Origin: CAZNRY01 sp964575675
GTDB lineage: Bacteria; Eisenbacteria; RBG-16-71-46; CAIMUX01; VGJL01
Direction: 5' to 3'
Length of the DNA: 38,611 bases
NCBI GenBank assembly: GCA_964575675.1
Contig: CAZNRY010000012.1
Location: 1 to 38,611 of the forward strand
The notes below the pieces were generated by a model. It did not search any database, was not told the origin of the DNA, and saw only the letters and a list, made by a program, of their open reading frames with translations. A program made the position numbers and the translations under genes. Positions 23,339-31,228 of the stretch are shown in pieces; the stretch's first letter is position 1, and each line of letters starts with the position of its first letter.

Positions 23339-25432
23339 CTAGGCCACCCCGAAGAAGCGGAGCCCTTCGGGGTGCCAACGGACGGCCTCTTCCCATAGGC
23401 GGCGATGCTCGGGAGCGTCGAACGAGGGATCCTCGCGGACGAGCTCCTCCGCGATCGCGCGCGCCTCGCCGAGAAGGACGGCATCCGCGACGAGGTTCGC
23501 GATTCTCATCCTCGGCACGCCAGTCTGTCGCGTGCCGAGGAGCTCTCCGGGACCCCGAAGCCTGAGATCCTCCTCGGCGATCCTGAAACCGTCGGATTCG
23601 CGGACGAGGACCTCGAGCCGCTCGGGATTCCATGCGGCAGGCCCTTGCTCGACCATGAAGAAGTAGGGCGTCTCGCCCGGAGCGCGGCCGATCCGGCCGC
23701 GGAGTTGGTGCAGCTGGGAAAGCCCGAACCGGTCGGGGTGCTCGACGATCATGATCGTCGCGCGCGGCAGATCGATCCCGACCTCGATCACGGTCGTGGC
23801 GACAAGCCCGGCGATCACCCCGTCCTTCAGGCCCTTGAAGATGCCCTTGCGCTCGTCCGGCGGCGTCCTGCCGTGAAGAAGGGCAATCTTCAGGCCGCAA
23901 AGCGAGGGATGAGAAGAGATCGCCCGATGCATCCGCGTCGCATCGCGGAGGTCGACTTTCTCCGACTCCTCGACGAGCGGGTAAACGAAGAGAGCCTGCT
24001 GTCCCCTGCGCATGCGATCGGCTGCGAACGCCAGCAGATCGTCCCAGCGCTCGCGGCCGACCAGGCGCGTACGCACCGGGGTACGTCCGGGCGGAACCTC
24101 GCGAATCGTGCTGATCTCAAGGTCCCCGTAGAGGGCGAGCGCCAGCGTCCGGGGGATTGGGGTCGCGCTCATCACGAGCGTGTGCGGGCAGGTCCCCTTC
24201 TCCAGCAGCCGGAGTCTCTGAGCGACCCCGAAGCGATGTTGTTCGTCGACGACCACAAGGGCTAGCTTGCTGAACTCGACATCCTGCTCGAGCACCGCGT
24301 GCGTTCCCACGAGGACGTCGATCGCGCCGTCTCGAAGATCGGAGAGGATTCGCCGCCGCTCCGCCGCCGGGGTGCGTCCGAGGAGAAGCGCGGTTCGGTA
24401 CCCCGCAGGCTCCAGAAAGGCGGCGAGAACTCCCTGCTGCTGCAGGGCGAGAAGCTCGGTGGGCAGGAGGAAGCCCGCCTGCGCGCCCGAGCCGGCGGCC
24501 CAGGCGCACGCAAGGGCCGCTACGATCGTCTTCCCCGACCCCACCTCCCCCTGCAGGAGACGCAGCGCGGGGCGATCGCCCGACAGATCGCCCAGGATCT
24601 CATCGAGGGCAGTGCTCTGCCCTTCGGTCAAGCGAAACGGCAGGCTGCCGCGGATCGCCGCGATGCGGGCCGGATCACCGGGGAGGGGATAGGCCACCCC
24701 GATCGCGGACCTCTGCCGCCGGGCCTGTCGCATGAACAGCTGAAGGTAGAGAAGCTCCTCGAAGGCGAGGCGGGCGTGTCCGCGATCGACTTCCTCGGGG
24801 GTGGCCGGAGCGTGGACCATCTGCAGCGCCTCCCGCCTTTGGGGCAGCCGCAGGCGTTCGGCGATCGCTTGGGGAAGTGGATCCTCTGTCTCGGCGACGA
24901 GTCCCAGCGCTTCCCCGATCAATCCCCGAAAAAACCGCTGTCCCAACCCCGCCGTCGACGGGTAGACGGGGACGATTCGGGCGATCGGCGCATCGCCCTC
25001 CTCCGTTCCCGGGGGAAGGATCTCGAACTCAGGATGGGAGAGCTGCGGTCCGCGCCAGTCGACGACGCGGCCGCTCAAGAGGAGGCGGTCCCCTTCGTGG
25101 AGGATCCGCACCAGATAGGGGGCGTTGAACCAGCTCGCGGTGATCTCCCCCGTCTCATCCCGTATCCGGGCGACGACGTCCCGGCCCCTACCCCGAGGGC
25201 CCCGGAGCGAAACGCTGGCGATCACACCGATCGTCGTCGCATGGGCGCCGGTTTCCAAGGCCGAGAGGGGAAGGATTCGCGTCCGATCCAGGTAGGCGCG
25301 CGGCAGGTGGAGCAAGAGATCGCCGACCGTGGTCAGCCCCAGTTTGGCAAGGAGTTGGGCCCGATGGGGACCGACCCCTCTCAGGAGACGGAGGGGGCGG
25401 TCGGCCGTCCCGCTACCCCCGCAGGCCGGCAT
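23339..25432 (-). CDS. recG: ATP-dependent DNA helicase RecG
   Basis: Branch-migrates stalled replication forks and Holliday junctions. The 697 residues match the family length: N-terminal OB/wedge domain (LRGVGPHRAQLLAKLG, VVARIRDETGEITASWFNAP), then superfamily 2 motors with Walker A GEVGSGKT, DEQH box in VVVDEQHRFGV, SATPIPRTLAL, TTVIEVGIDLPRA and QLRGRIGR, and the C-terminal TRQTGVPRMRIANL element. ATG at 25432 is followed directly by the family start. Its best GGAGG ribosome site (25443-25447) lies inside a perfect 9-bp hairpin. It is divergent from rpmB. Confidence 0.97.
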   Translation of the reverse strand: MPACGGSGTADRPLRLLRGVGPHRAQLLAKLGLTTVGDLLLHLPRAYLDRTRILPLSALETGAHATTIGVIASVSLRGPRGRGRDVVARIRDETGEITASWFNAPYLVRILHEGDRLLLSGRVVDWRGPQLSHPEFEILPPGTEEGDAPIARIVPVYPSTAGLGQRFFRGLIGEALGLVAETEDPLPQAIAERLRLPQRREALQMVHAPATPEEVDRGHARLAFEELLYLQLFMRQARRQRSAIGVAYPLPGDPARIAAIRGSLPFRLTEGQSTALDEILGDLSGDRPALRLLQGEVGSGKTIVAALACAWAAGSGAQAGFLLPTELLALQQQGVLAAFLEPAGYRTALLLGRTPAAERRRILSDLRDGAIDVLVGTHAVLEQDVEFSKLALVVVDEQHRFGVAQRLRLLEKGTCPHTLVMSATPIPRTLALALYGDLEISTIREVPPGRTPVRTRLVGRERWDDLLAFAADRMRRGQQALFVYPLVEESEKVDLRDATRMHRAISSHPSLCGLKIALLHGRTPPDERKGIFKGLKDGVIAGLVATTVIEVGIDLPRATIMIVEHPDRFGLSQLHQLRGRIGRAPGETPYFFMVEQGPAAWNPERLEVLVRESDGFRIAEEDLRLRGPGELLGTRQTGVPRMRIANLVADAVLLGEARAIAEELVREDPSFDAPEHRRLWEEAVRWHPEGLRFFGVA

Positions 25433-25442
25433 TCGAATCCGG

Positions 25443-25464
25443 CCTCCGGAGACTCCTCCGGAGG
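25443..25464. repeat. 9-bp hairpin between recG and rpmB
   Basis: CCTCCGGAG and CTCCGGAGG pair around a four-base loop. On the minus strand the descending arm contains GGAGG ten bases before the recG ATG, so folding would hide the ribosome site. On the plus strand it lies just upstream of the rpmB promoter and would not be transcribed. Confidence 0.5.
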
Positions 25465-25475
25465 CGGAAACCGGG

Positions 25476-25504
25476 TTGCGATCGGGCGGAAATCCTCCTA
25501 GACT
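25476..25504 (+). promoter_or_regulatory. Sigma-70-like promoter of rpmB
   Basis: TTGCGA (25476-25481), 17-base spacer, TAGACT (25499-25504); each hexamer matches four of six consensus bases. Predicted leader to the ATG is about 32 bases. Confidence 0.5.
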
Positions 25505-25542
25505 CGGAGTTTGCGTCGCGCCAAGTTTCGAGGAGGAATGTC

Positions 25543-25776
25543 ATGTCCCGCTCATGCGATGTCTGCGGCAAGGGGATCCAGTTCGGCAACCAGATCTCCC
25601 ATGCCCACAACGTGTCCCACCGGACCTGGAGCCCGAACATTCAGAGGGTCCGCGTGATCGTGGAAGGGCAGCCGAAGCGCTTGAGGGTCTGCACCCGCTG
25701 CCTCCGCAGCGGCATGGTGCAGAAGCAGGTTCACAAGCCCAAGGAAGAGGCTGCCGGAAACCCCGCGAAGGACTAG
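25543..25776 (+). CDS. rpmB: 50S ribosomal protein L28
   Basis: A 77-residue ribosomal protein starting MSRSCDVCGKGIQFGNQISH with the L28 core NVSHRTWSPNIQRVRV. It is the zinc-ribbon form: C5/C8 and C50/C53. The C-terminus extends as a Lys/Glu-rich tail. ATG has an AGGAGG site six bases upstream. It is a single gene between divergent recG and the convergent dcw TPR gene. Its TAG stop codon lies in the terminal inverted repeat of the palindromic element. Confidence 0.96.
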   Translation: MSRSCDVCGKGIQFGNQISHAHNVSHRTWSPNIQRVRVIVEGQPKRLRVCTRCLRSGMVQKQVHKPKEEAAGNPAKD

Positions 25777-25959
25777 TCCGCATTTCTCACCAGCATTCTG
25801 CTGCAACGGCGCAGAGGGCCACACCTGCTGCGCCGCGCTCGCTCGGCCTCCTCGACATACTGCACCGAGTATGTCTGCGTCGTCCTCGCATCGCGCGACT
25901 TGCATCTCCGGCCCTCTGACGCCGTTTCGCGACGAACGGTGGTGAGAAATGCGGACTAG
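25773..25959. repeat. 187-bp palindromic repeat between convergent genes
   Basis: Perfect 19-bp terminal inverted repeats (25773-25791, CTAGTCCGCATTTCTCACC, and 25941-25959) are followed inward by a second pairing (25808-25820 with 25910-25923) and a central 8-bp hairpin (25854-25861 with 25868-25875). The ends supply the TAG stop codons of rpmB (plus) and the TPR gene (minus). The right arm matches the uppP-end copy at 51 of 58 bases. Possible roles are bidirectional termination, 3'-end protection or a mobile repeat. No T-run is present. Confidence 0.85.
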
Positions 25960-27587
25960 AGATCAGCCACAAGACGATCGTCGACAAAGGCCCGGGCGAT
26001 TGGATGAGTGGGTTCGATCTTAAGGGCCGCCGCCATCTCCCCCCGGGCTTCTTCTTTCCGTCCGAGACCAAAGAGCGCCAGAGCCAGCCCGACCCGAGCA
26101 TCGGCAAAACCGGGATGGATGGCCAGCGCCGCCTCGTGCGATTCCTTAGCCTTGCTGTGATCCTCGAGTCCCGTCCATACCCGGCCGCGAAGGGAGTGAA
26201 GATCCGCCCGCCCGCCGCTTTCCTCGAGCGCGCAATCCAGGAGACTGCCGGCGAGTTCGAGCTTCCCTGCCTGGAGCTCCACGCGGGCGAGCCCCTCGAG
26301 GGCGGGGACCGACCGCGGGTCGGAGCGCAGGGCGGCCTCGAGGGCTCCCCTCGCCGGCTCAATCTGCCCTGACGCGGCAAGCGCAAGCCCCAGGCCGAGG
26401 CGCGCCTCGGCATCCTCAGGATCCCGAGCTAGGACTTGGCGGAAGAGGGTGGCCGCGACCTCCGGCTCGCCCCGCTTCACCTGGAGGAAACCGAGATCCA
26501 CGCGCGCGCGCAGAAGCAAGGGGTCGCCGTCCACCGCTTGGCGAAACTCGCGCAGCGCACGATCGAGACGCCCCGCGGCGAGATGCACGAGGCCCAGCGC
26601 GTACCGCGCGCGGTGGAACCCCGGGACCGACTTCAGCGTCGCCTCGAGAACCGCGGAGGCTTCCGCCAAGGTCCCTTCCCGCAGGAGCGCGAGCCCGAGG
26701 AAAAGCTGCACGTCCGGATATCCTGGTTGGTGCACGGCGGCGACGCGCAGCTGCGGGATCGCCTCGCCCGGCCTGCCGAGCCGCAGATAGGCAAGCCCGG
26801 CTTGGAGGCGGGCCTCGACGTAGTTCGGGTTGATCTCGAGGGCGACGAGCAATTCGCGGAGCCCGTCTTCCACCCGGCCCGATTCGATGAGCAGGCTGCC
26901 GAGCCGGCAGCGGAGATCGGCGTAACGGGGCTGCGCCGCGATCGCGGCTCGCAGATCCTCGGCTGCTTGCGCGCTGTCGCCGCGGTCATAGCTCTCGACG
27001 GCCCGAAGAAGCTCCCACTTCCCCTTCTGCCGGTGATCGAGCAACCCCCTCAGCTCCGGCAAGAACGACTCGTCGGGCGGCAGGGGCCCGGCCGGATCGA
27101 TCCCGCGCGGGAGAGGGAATCCGGCGCCGATCAGGGTCTTGAGCTCCGCTCTCGCATCTTCCGCGCGCCCCTGCGCGAGAAGAGCGATCATGAGTCGGGC
27201 GCGCGCATCGAGGTAGGCGGGGTGGATCTCCAACGCGGAGCGGCACTCGCGCTCGGCCGCCGCGTGCTCTCCCTGCCGGTCGAAGATTGCGGCCAGGTGG
27301 GCGTGCAAATCGGGGTAGCGATACCCGCACCCAAGGGCCTTGCGCAGCTCCGCCGCCGCTCGCTGGATGTCCCCTCGATGGTAGAGAGAGAGTCCCAGCT
27401 TGCAGTGGGCCTCCGCCGCATAGAACCGGCCGAGGCTATAGTAGGGATCCGATGGGTCCTGGATCGTCTCGAGCGTCCGCTCGAATGCCTCCACGGCGGC
27501 GTCAAGATCGCCGTTGTTGAAGCTGACGATCCCGCGACGGTAATCGGACATCCCGGCGCGGTGAAACAGGCGGCCGAGGACCGACAT
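25956..27587 (-). CDS. Large TPR-repeat protein at the end of the dcw cluster
   Basis: The 543 residues are almost wholly tetratricopeptide repeats (about 13-14), beginning MSVLGRLFHRAGMSDYRRGI. Examples are PYYSLGRFYAAEAHCKLGLS and ADARVGLALALFGLGRKEEA. There is no signal peptide, membrane helix or catalytic domain. The ATG at 27587 is 20 bases after the ftsZ stop and has a GAGGGG site; the frame extends upstream into ftsZ but without support. Position directly after ftsZ suggests a scaffold in division or envelope growth, by context only. Confidence 0.85.
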   Translation of the reverse strand: MSVLGRLFHRAGMSDYRRGIVSFNNGDLDAAVEAFERTLETIQDPSDPYYSLGRFYAAEAHCKLGLSLYHRGDIQRAAAELRKALGCGYRYPDLHAHLAAIFDRQGEHAAAERECRSALEIHPAYLDARARLMIALLAQGRAEDARAELKTLIGAGFPLPRGIDPAGPLPPDESFLPELRGLLDHRQKGKWELLRAVESYDRGDSAQAAEDLRAAIAAQPRYADLRCRLGSLLIESGRVEDGLRELLVALEINPNYVEARLQAGLAYLRLGRPGEAIPQLRVAAVHQPGYPDVQLFLGLALLREGTLAEASAVLEATLKSVPGFHRARYALGLVHLAAGRLDRALREFRQAVDGDPLLLRARVDLGFLQVKRGEPEVAATLFRQVLARDPEDAEARLGLGLALAASGQIEPARGALEAALRSDPRSVPALEGLARVELQAGKLELAGSLLDCALEESGGRADLHSLRGRVWTGLEDHSKAKESHEAALAIHPGFADARVGLALALFGLGRKEEARGEMAAALKIEPTHPIARAFVDDRLVADL

Positions 27588-27607
27588 CGTCCCCTCCCCC
27601 TCGCTCG

Positions 27608-29047
27608 TCAGTCCATCTGCTTGCGCAGATAGGTTGGGATGTCGAGCGGGTTGCGCCCGGTGTTCCTGAAATCGCTGAGGCGGTCGGGCAGCCGCAGGCG
27701 CCGCGTCGGCCTCCGCAACCAGAGCGCCGGCCCGCGTGCCTGGCCGGCCGTCTCGGGCTCCGCCTCCGGAGATTCTTCGATCCACTGCTCGGCGGGATCA
27801 GGGTGCGACTCGGATTCCCCAGGGAGCGCGTCCCATCCCTCCGGGTCGACCCGCTCCGCGACGATTGGCGCTTCCCGCGCCGCCTCCACCGCGGATGCCA
27901 CTGCGGGTTCGCGCTCGGGCAACGGGACAATTCGCGCCGCCGGGCGCCGAGCGAGCGCCGGCTCCGGAACCTCGAGCGGCGCAAGACGGGGCGCATGATG
28001 CGCCGCCGCCGCGGGCTGCGGCGCAGGCGCTGCTGGGGAGAGGCCGGGCCGCGCCTGGTGCGGCATGCGCTCAACCCTCGCGAGCGCCGGGGCGCGCTGG
28101 AATCCGGTCGCGATCAAGGTCACCCGCATCTCCGAGTTGATCGAGGGATCGACGACAGCGCCCCAGTAGACGTCGCAATCCTTGCCCGCCTGCTGCGAGA
28201 TGTACTGGGCCGCCTCGGTCACCTCGTGGAAGCCCATGTCGGGACCGCCGACAACGTTGACGAGAATCGCCGTGGCCCCATCGATCGAGAGATCTTCGAG
28301 CAGCGGACTCGAGACCGCCGTCTGGGATGCCTCCAGTGCCCGATTGGGACCCGTCGCCACACCGCACCCAAGAAGCGCCGCCCCCTTGTTGTGCATGACG
28401 GTGCGGACGTCGGCGAAGTCGACGTTGATCAGTCCATTGCCCGTGATGATGTCCGAGATCCCGCGCGTCGCCTGGAAGAGGACCTCATCGGCAACGCGGA
28501 GCCCGGATTGGAGGTTCGCCGATCGATCGACGAGGTGGAGGAGCTTGTCGTTGGGAATCACGATCAGGGTGTCGACTTCCTCGGCGAGAAGCCGCAGCCC
28601 TTCCTCCGCCCTTCGCGACCTCTGCGTGCCCTCGAACAGGAAGGGACGGGTCACGATTCCGACCGTGAGGGCGCCGAGCGACCGGGCGATCCGGGCGACG
28701 ATGGGCGCCGCTCCGGTTCCTGTGCCTCCGCCCATCCCGGCCGTCAAGAAGACCATGTCGTAGCCTTCGAGAATCTCCGTGATGGTCTGAATATCCTCTT
28801 CCGCCGCGGCGCGCCCCACATCGGGATCGCCCCCCGCGCCGAGCCCACCGGTGACGGCCACGCCGAGCTGGATCCGATTTTGACAGATCGAGGTCTCGAG
28901 AGCCTGAGAATCGGTGTTGGCGACCCAGAAGTTGACGTCGCGCAGACCCTCCGCGATCATCCGGTTCACGGCATTCGATCCGCCGCCACCGAGACCCATC
29001 AAGGTGATCCGAGCGGGGGCCACTCCGCGGCCATCCATGTCCAGCAT
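27608..29047 (-). CDS. ftsZ: Cell division protein FtsZ
   Basis: The tubulin-like GTPase that forms the division ring. The 479 residues include the nucleotide loop LGGGGSNAVNRM, NTD (44-46), GGGTGTG signature (106-112), T7-loop region NVDFADVRTVM and a C-terminal conserved peptide NPLDIPTYLRKQMD that binds FtsA. Between core and peptide lies an unusually long Pro/Ala/Glu-rich linker of about 145 residues. I take ATG 29047, with GGAGGT four bases upstream, over the GTG at 29059. It is separated from ftsA by 101 bases holding two hairpins. Confidence 0.97.
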   Translation of the reverse strand: MLDMDGRGVAPARITLMGLGGGGSNAVNRMIAEGLRDVNFWVANTDSQALETSICQNRIQLGVAVTGGLGAGGDPDVGRAAAEEDIQTITEILEGYDMVFLTAGMGGGTGTGAAPIVARIARSLGALTVGIVTRPFLFEGTQRSRRAEEGLRLLAEEVDTLIVIPNDKLLHLVDRSANLQSGLRVADEVLFQATRGISDIITGNGLINVDFADVRTVMHNKGAALLGCGVATGPNRALEASQTAVSSPLLEDLSIDGATAILVNVVGGPDMGFHEVTEAAQYISQQAGKDCDVYWGAVVDPSINSEMRVTLIATGFQRAPALARVERMPHQARPGLSPAAPAPQPAAAAHHAPRLAPLEVPEPALARRPAARIVPLPEREPAVASAVEAAREAPIVAERVDPEGWDALPGESESHPDPAEQWIEESPEAEPETAGQARGPALWLRRPTRRLRLPDRLSDFRNTGRNPLDIPTYLRKQMD

Positions 29048-29061
29048 CCCTACCTCCACGC

Positions 29062-29116
29062 GACCCGGTTCACTCCGGGTCCCATCACGCTCCGCGCGCT
29101 CGCTTCATGCGAGCGC
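29062..29116 (-). promoter_or_regulatory. Two perfect hairpins between ftsA and ftsZ
   Basis: An 8-bp stem with five-base loop (29096-29103 with 29109-29116) and a 7-bp stem with six-base loop (29062-29068 with 29075-29081). On the transcript they precede the ftsZ ribosome site. No T-run follows, so processing or stability is more likely than termination. Confidence 0.5.
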
Positions 29117-29148
29117 TTCTAGGACTCCGCCCCTCGAGAAGAGGAGAG

Positions 29149-30375
29149 CTACAGATATTCGCGTACCCAATCCTTGATCGGCCGGCGAAAGATCGAGAGA
29201 ATCCCGCGCCCCGCGCCGGCCCGACCCCGTTCGAGCGCCGCCGCGTAAAGAACGAGACCGAGCGCGGCCGCATGCTGTGGCTGACCCTCTCCCTCCGGCA
29301 AACCTTCCATCACGGCCGGGTATCCCACGCGCGCCGGGATCCCCAGAACTCTCTCTGCGAGCTCGACCATGCCGGGTAGCAGGGAGCATCCCCCCGTCAA
29401 GACAGCCCCGGCGGCAAGGAGATCGGTCACCCCGCATTTCTCGAGTTCGTGGAGGATCAGGGTCAGAATCTCCTCGGCGCGCGGCTCTACGATCGCGGCC
29501 AGGACCTGGCGGCTGATCACCCGCGGGGTGCGTCCACCCACACCGGGAACCTCGACGACATCCTCCGAGGGAACGGCCGAGGAAAGCGCACATCCGTGCG
29601 CGAGCTTCAACTCCTCCGCCCTTTCGTTGGGCGTTCTCAGGCCGATCGCGATGTCCTGCGTGAGATGGCGTCCGCCCAGGCCCACGATCGCCGTGTGTCG
29701 AACGACCCCGCCCTGGAAGACGACGATGTCGCTCGTCCCCCCGCCGATGTCCACGACCGCCACGCCGAGTCTGCGCTCATCGTCTTCGAGCACGGCGAGC
29801 GAGGCCGCGAGGGGTTGCAGCACGAGCGACTCGACCCCGAGACCTGCCCGGGAGATCGCGCGAAGAAGGTTGCGCAACGGGGCGGACGCTGCGGTCACGA
29901 TGTGGACTTCCGCCTCGAGGCGAACGCCCGACATGCCGACGGGATCGCGGATCCCCTGCTGATCGTCGACCACGAATCCGCGAGGGATCACGTGGAGGAT
30001 CTCGCGATCGGCCGGCACCTTCACCGCGCGGGCCGCGTCGAGGACGCGGTCGATGTCCTCTCGGGCGACCTCTTTCTCGCGCCGGCTGATTCCGATCACC
30101 CCGCGGCTGTTGATCGATCGCACGTGCTCGCCGGATATGCCGACCCATACGTTGCGAACCGAGAGGTCCGCCATCTTCCCTGCTGCCTCGACGGCGGTGT
30201 TGATCGAATCGACGGTCGCCTCGAGGTTGATCAGGCTTCCGCGCTCGATTCCCTCGCAAGGCGCCTCGCCAAGGCCGAGGATGCGGATCCCCGTTTCCGG
30301 CAAAGACTCACCAACGGTGCAGCACACTTTGGTGGTCCCGATATCCAGTCCAGCCAGTATGTGCTTGGAACCCAT
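29149..30375 (-). CDS. ftsA: Cell division protein FtsA
   Basis: Actin-like ATPase that tethers FtsZ to the membrane and recruits late division proteins. It has GLDIGTTKVCCTVGE at the N-terminus, the 1C region (VWVGISGEHVRSINSRGVIG), VVDIGGGTSDIVVF and AVLTGGCSLLPGMVELAERV. It ends in an amphipathic membrane helix, ILSIFRRPIKDWVREYL. ATG at 30375, four bases after the ftsQ stop, gives 408 residues; the longer frame to 30450 overlaps ftsQ and adds no family sequence. Confidence 0.96.
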   Translation of the reverse strand: MGSKHILAGLDIGTTKVCCTVGESLPETGIRILGLGEAPCEGIERGSLINLEATVDSINTAVEAAGKMADLSVRNVWVGISGEHVRSINSRGVIGISRREKEVAREDIDRVLDAARAVKVPADREILHVIPRGFVVDDQQGIRDPVGMSGVRLEAEVHIVTAASAPLRNLLRAISRAGLGVESLVLQPLAASLAVLEDDERRLGVAVVDIGGGTSDIVVFQGGVVRHTAIVGLGGRHLTQDIAIGLRTPNERAEELKLAHGCALSSAVPSEDVVEVPGVGGRTPRVISRQVLAAIVEPRAEEILTLILHELEKCGVTDLLAAGAVLTGGCSLLPGMVELAERVLGIPARVGYPAVMEGLPEGEGQPQHAAALGLVLYAAALERGRAGAGRGILSIFRRPIKDWVREYL

Positions 30376-30379
30376 AGAA

Positions 30380-31228
30380 TTACACCCGCCCTCTTGTCGA
30401 GAGCGCGAAGAGGGTATCACCGGCGACGGTTTCCGGGAGGCGAACCACAATGCGGCCGTCGAAGCGCAAATCGAGCACCAGGTCGACCGCCTTCCGGGAC
30501 CTCAAGTCTCCGAGCACGGTCGGCACGCTGTCCCAAAGCTCATCGTGCACGCCCGGCCGGAACAGGATCACGCCGGGCTGGGATCTCAAATAGGCGCGGG
30601 CCTCTCCCCCGGTCAGCTCGATCTCGGAGATCTCACGCCAGAGGGACAGATCGCTCCTGCGGAGCGAATCCACGAGCCGCGCCACGGCCGCCGTCTCACG
30701 ATCGACCGGCGAACCAGGAGCTTGGAGCATGCCCGGCTCGGGGCGGAGGATGACGAGATCCTCATCCTCTCCGAAGCTGCTCATCGGGAGGAACCAGCCG
30801 TCGGTGGTCACCTTCCCCCCAACGTCCCCGAGAACCACCATCACGGGATCCCGCTCCTCCATCTCGACGCAGAGGCGATGGAACCACCCGTAGCGGAGCG
30901 AGAGGGAGCGGATCTGGGGATGCGCGGGCAACCGGCCTCGAACCGACCGCGCAGAAAAGCTCCACCACGGGTCCCCGACCCGGACTCCGAGCAGATCGAG
31001 CACCTCGGAGGCCGCGACCACCCGGTTCCCTGAGATCTCGACTGCACGGATCGTGAGGGGAGCCCACCGGGCGCAATGCTCTCTCTCGCAGATCCCAAGC
31101 ACGACCGCCGAGACCGCCACGACTGCGAGAAACGCGAGGGACAGACGGCGGCGCAAATTCCGCTTGGGCCGGCTCTCCACCAGCCGCCGCCACTCAGACT
31201 CGGCCCACTGAGGATCCAGATTCGTCAA
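30380..31228 (-). CDS. ftsQ: Cell division protein FtsQ
   Basis: Bitopic division protein linking the Z-ring to septal synthases. The 282 residues have a basic cytoplasmic start (SRPKRNLRRR), one membrane helix (LSLAFLAVVAVSAVVLG), a POTRA domain (LTIRAVEISGNRVVAASEVL) and a beta domain. The start is probably TTG at 31228, overlapping the murC stop as TTGA (31225-31228), with GGGGGAG six bases upstream. The frame extends to 31348 inside murC but that part is arginine-rich shadow. Sequence is weakly conserved, as usual for FtsQ, so position between murC and ftsA supports the call. Confidence 0.88.
   Translation of the reverse strand: MTNLDPQWAESEWRRLVESRPKRNLRRRLSLAFLAVVAVSAVVLGICEREHCARWAPLTIRAVEISGNRVVAASEVLDLLGVRVGDPWWSFSARSVRGRLPAHPQIRSLSLRYGWFHRLCVEMEERDPVMVVLGDVGGKVTTDGWFLPMSSFGEDEDLVILRPEPGMLQAPGSPVDRETAAVARLVDSLRRSDLSLWREISEIELTGGEARAYLRSQPGVILFRPGVHDELWDSVPTVLGDLRSRKAVDLVLDLRFDGRIVVRLPETVAGDTLFALSTRGRV

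Noticed and set aside
25773..25959. Palindrome as an IS5-related miniature transposon with CTAG target duplication
   Set aside because: CTAG ends fit, but the uppP copy lacks CTAG and is only one arm, and no transposase is in the window; kept as a repeat of unknown origin.
25787..26413. 208-codon minus-strand ORF across the palindromic repeat
   Set aside because: It is out of frame with the TPR gene and its C-terminal part is only translated repeat; a similar peptide at 19602-19784 is the same repeat read through.
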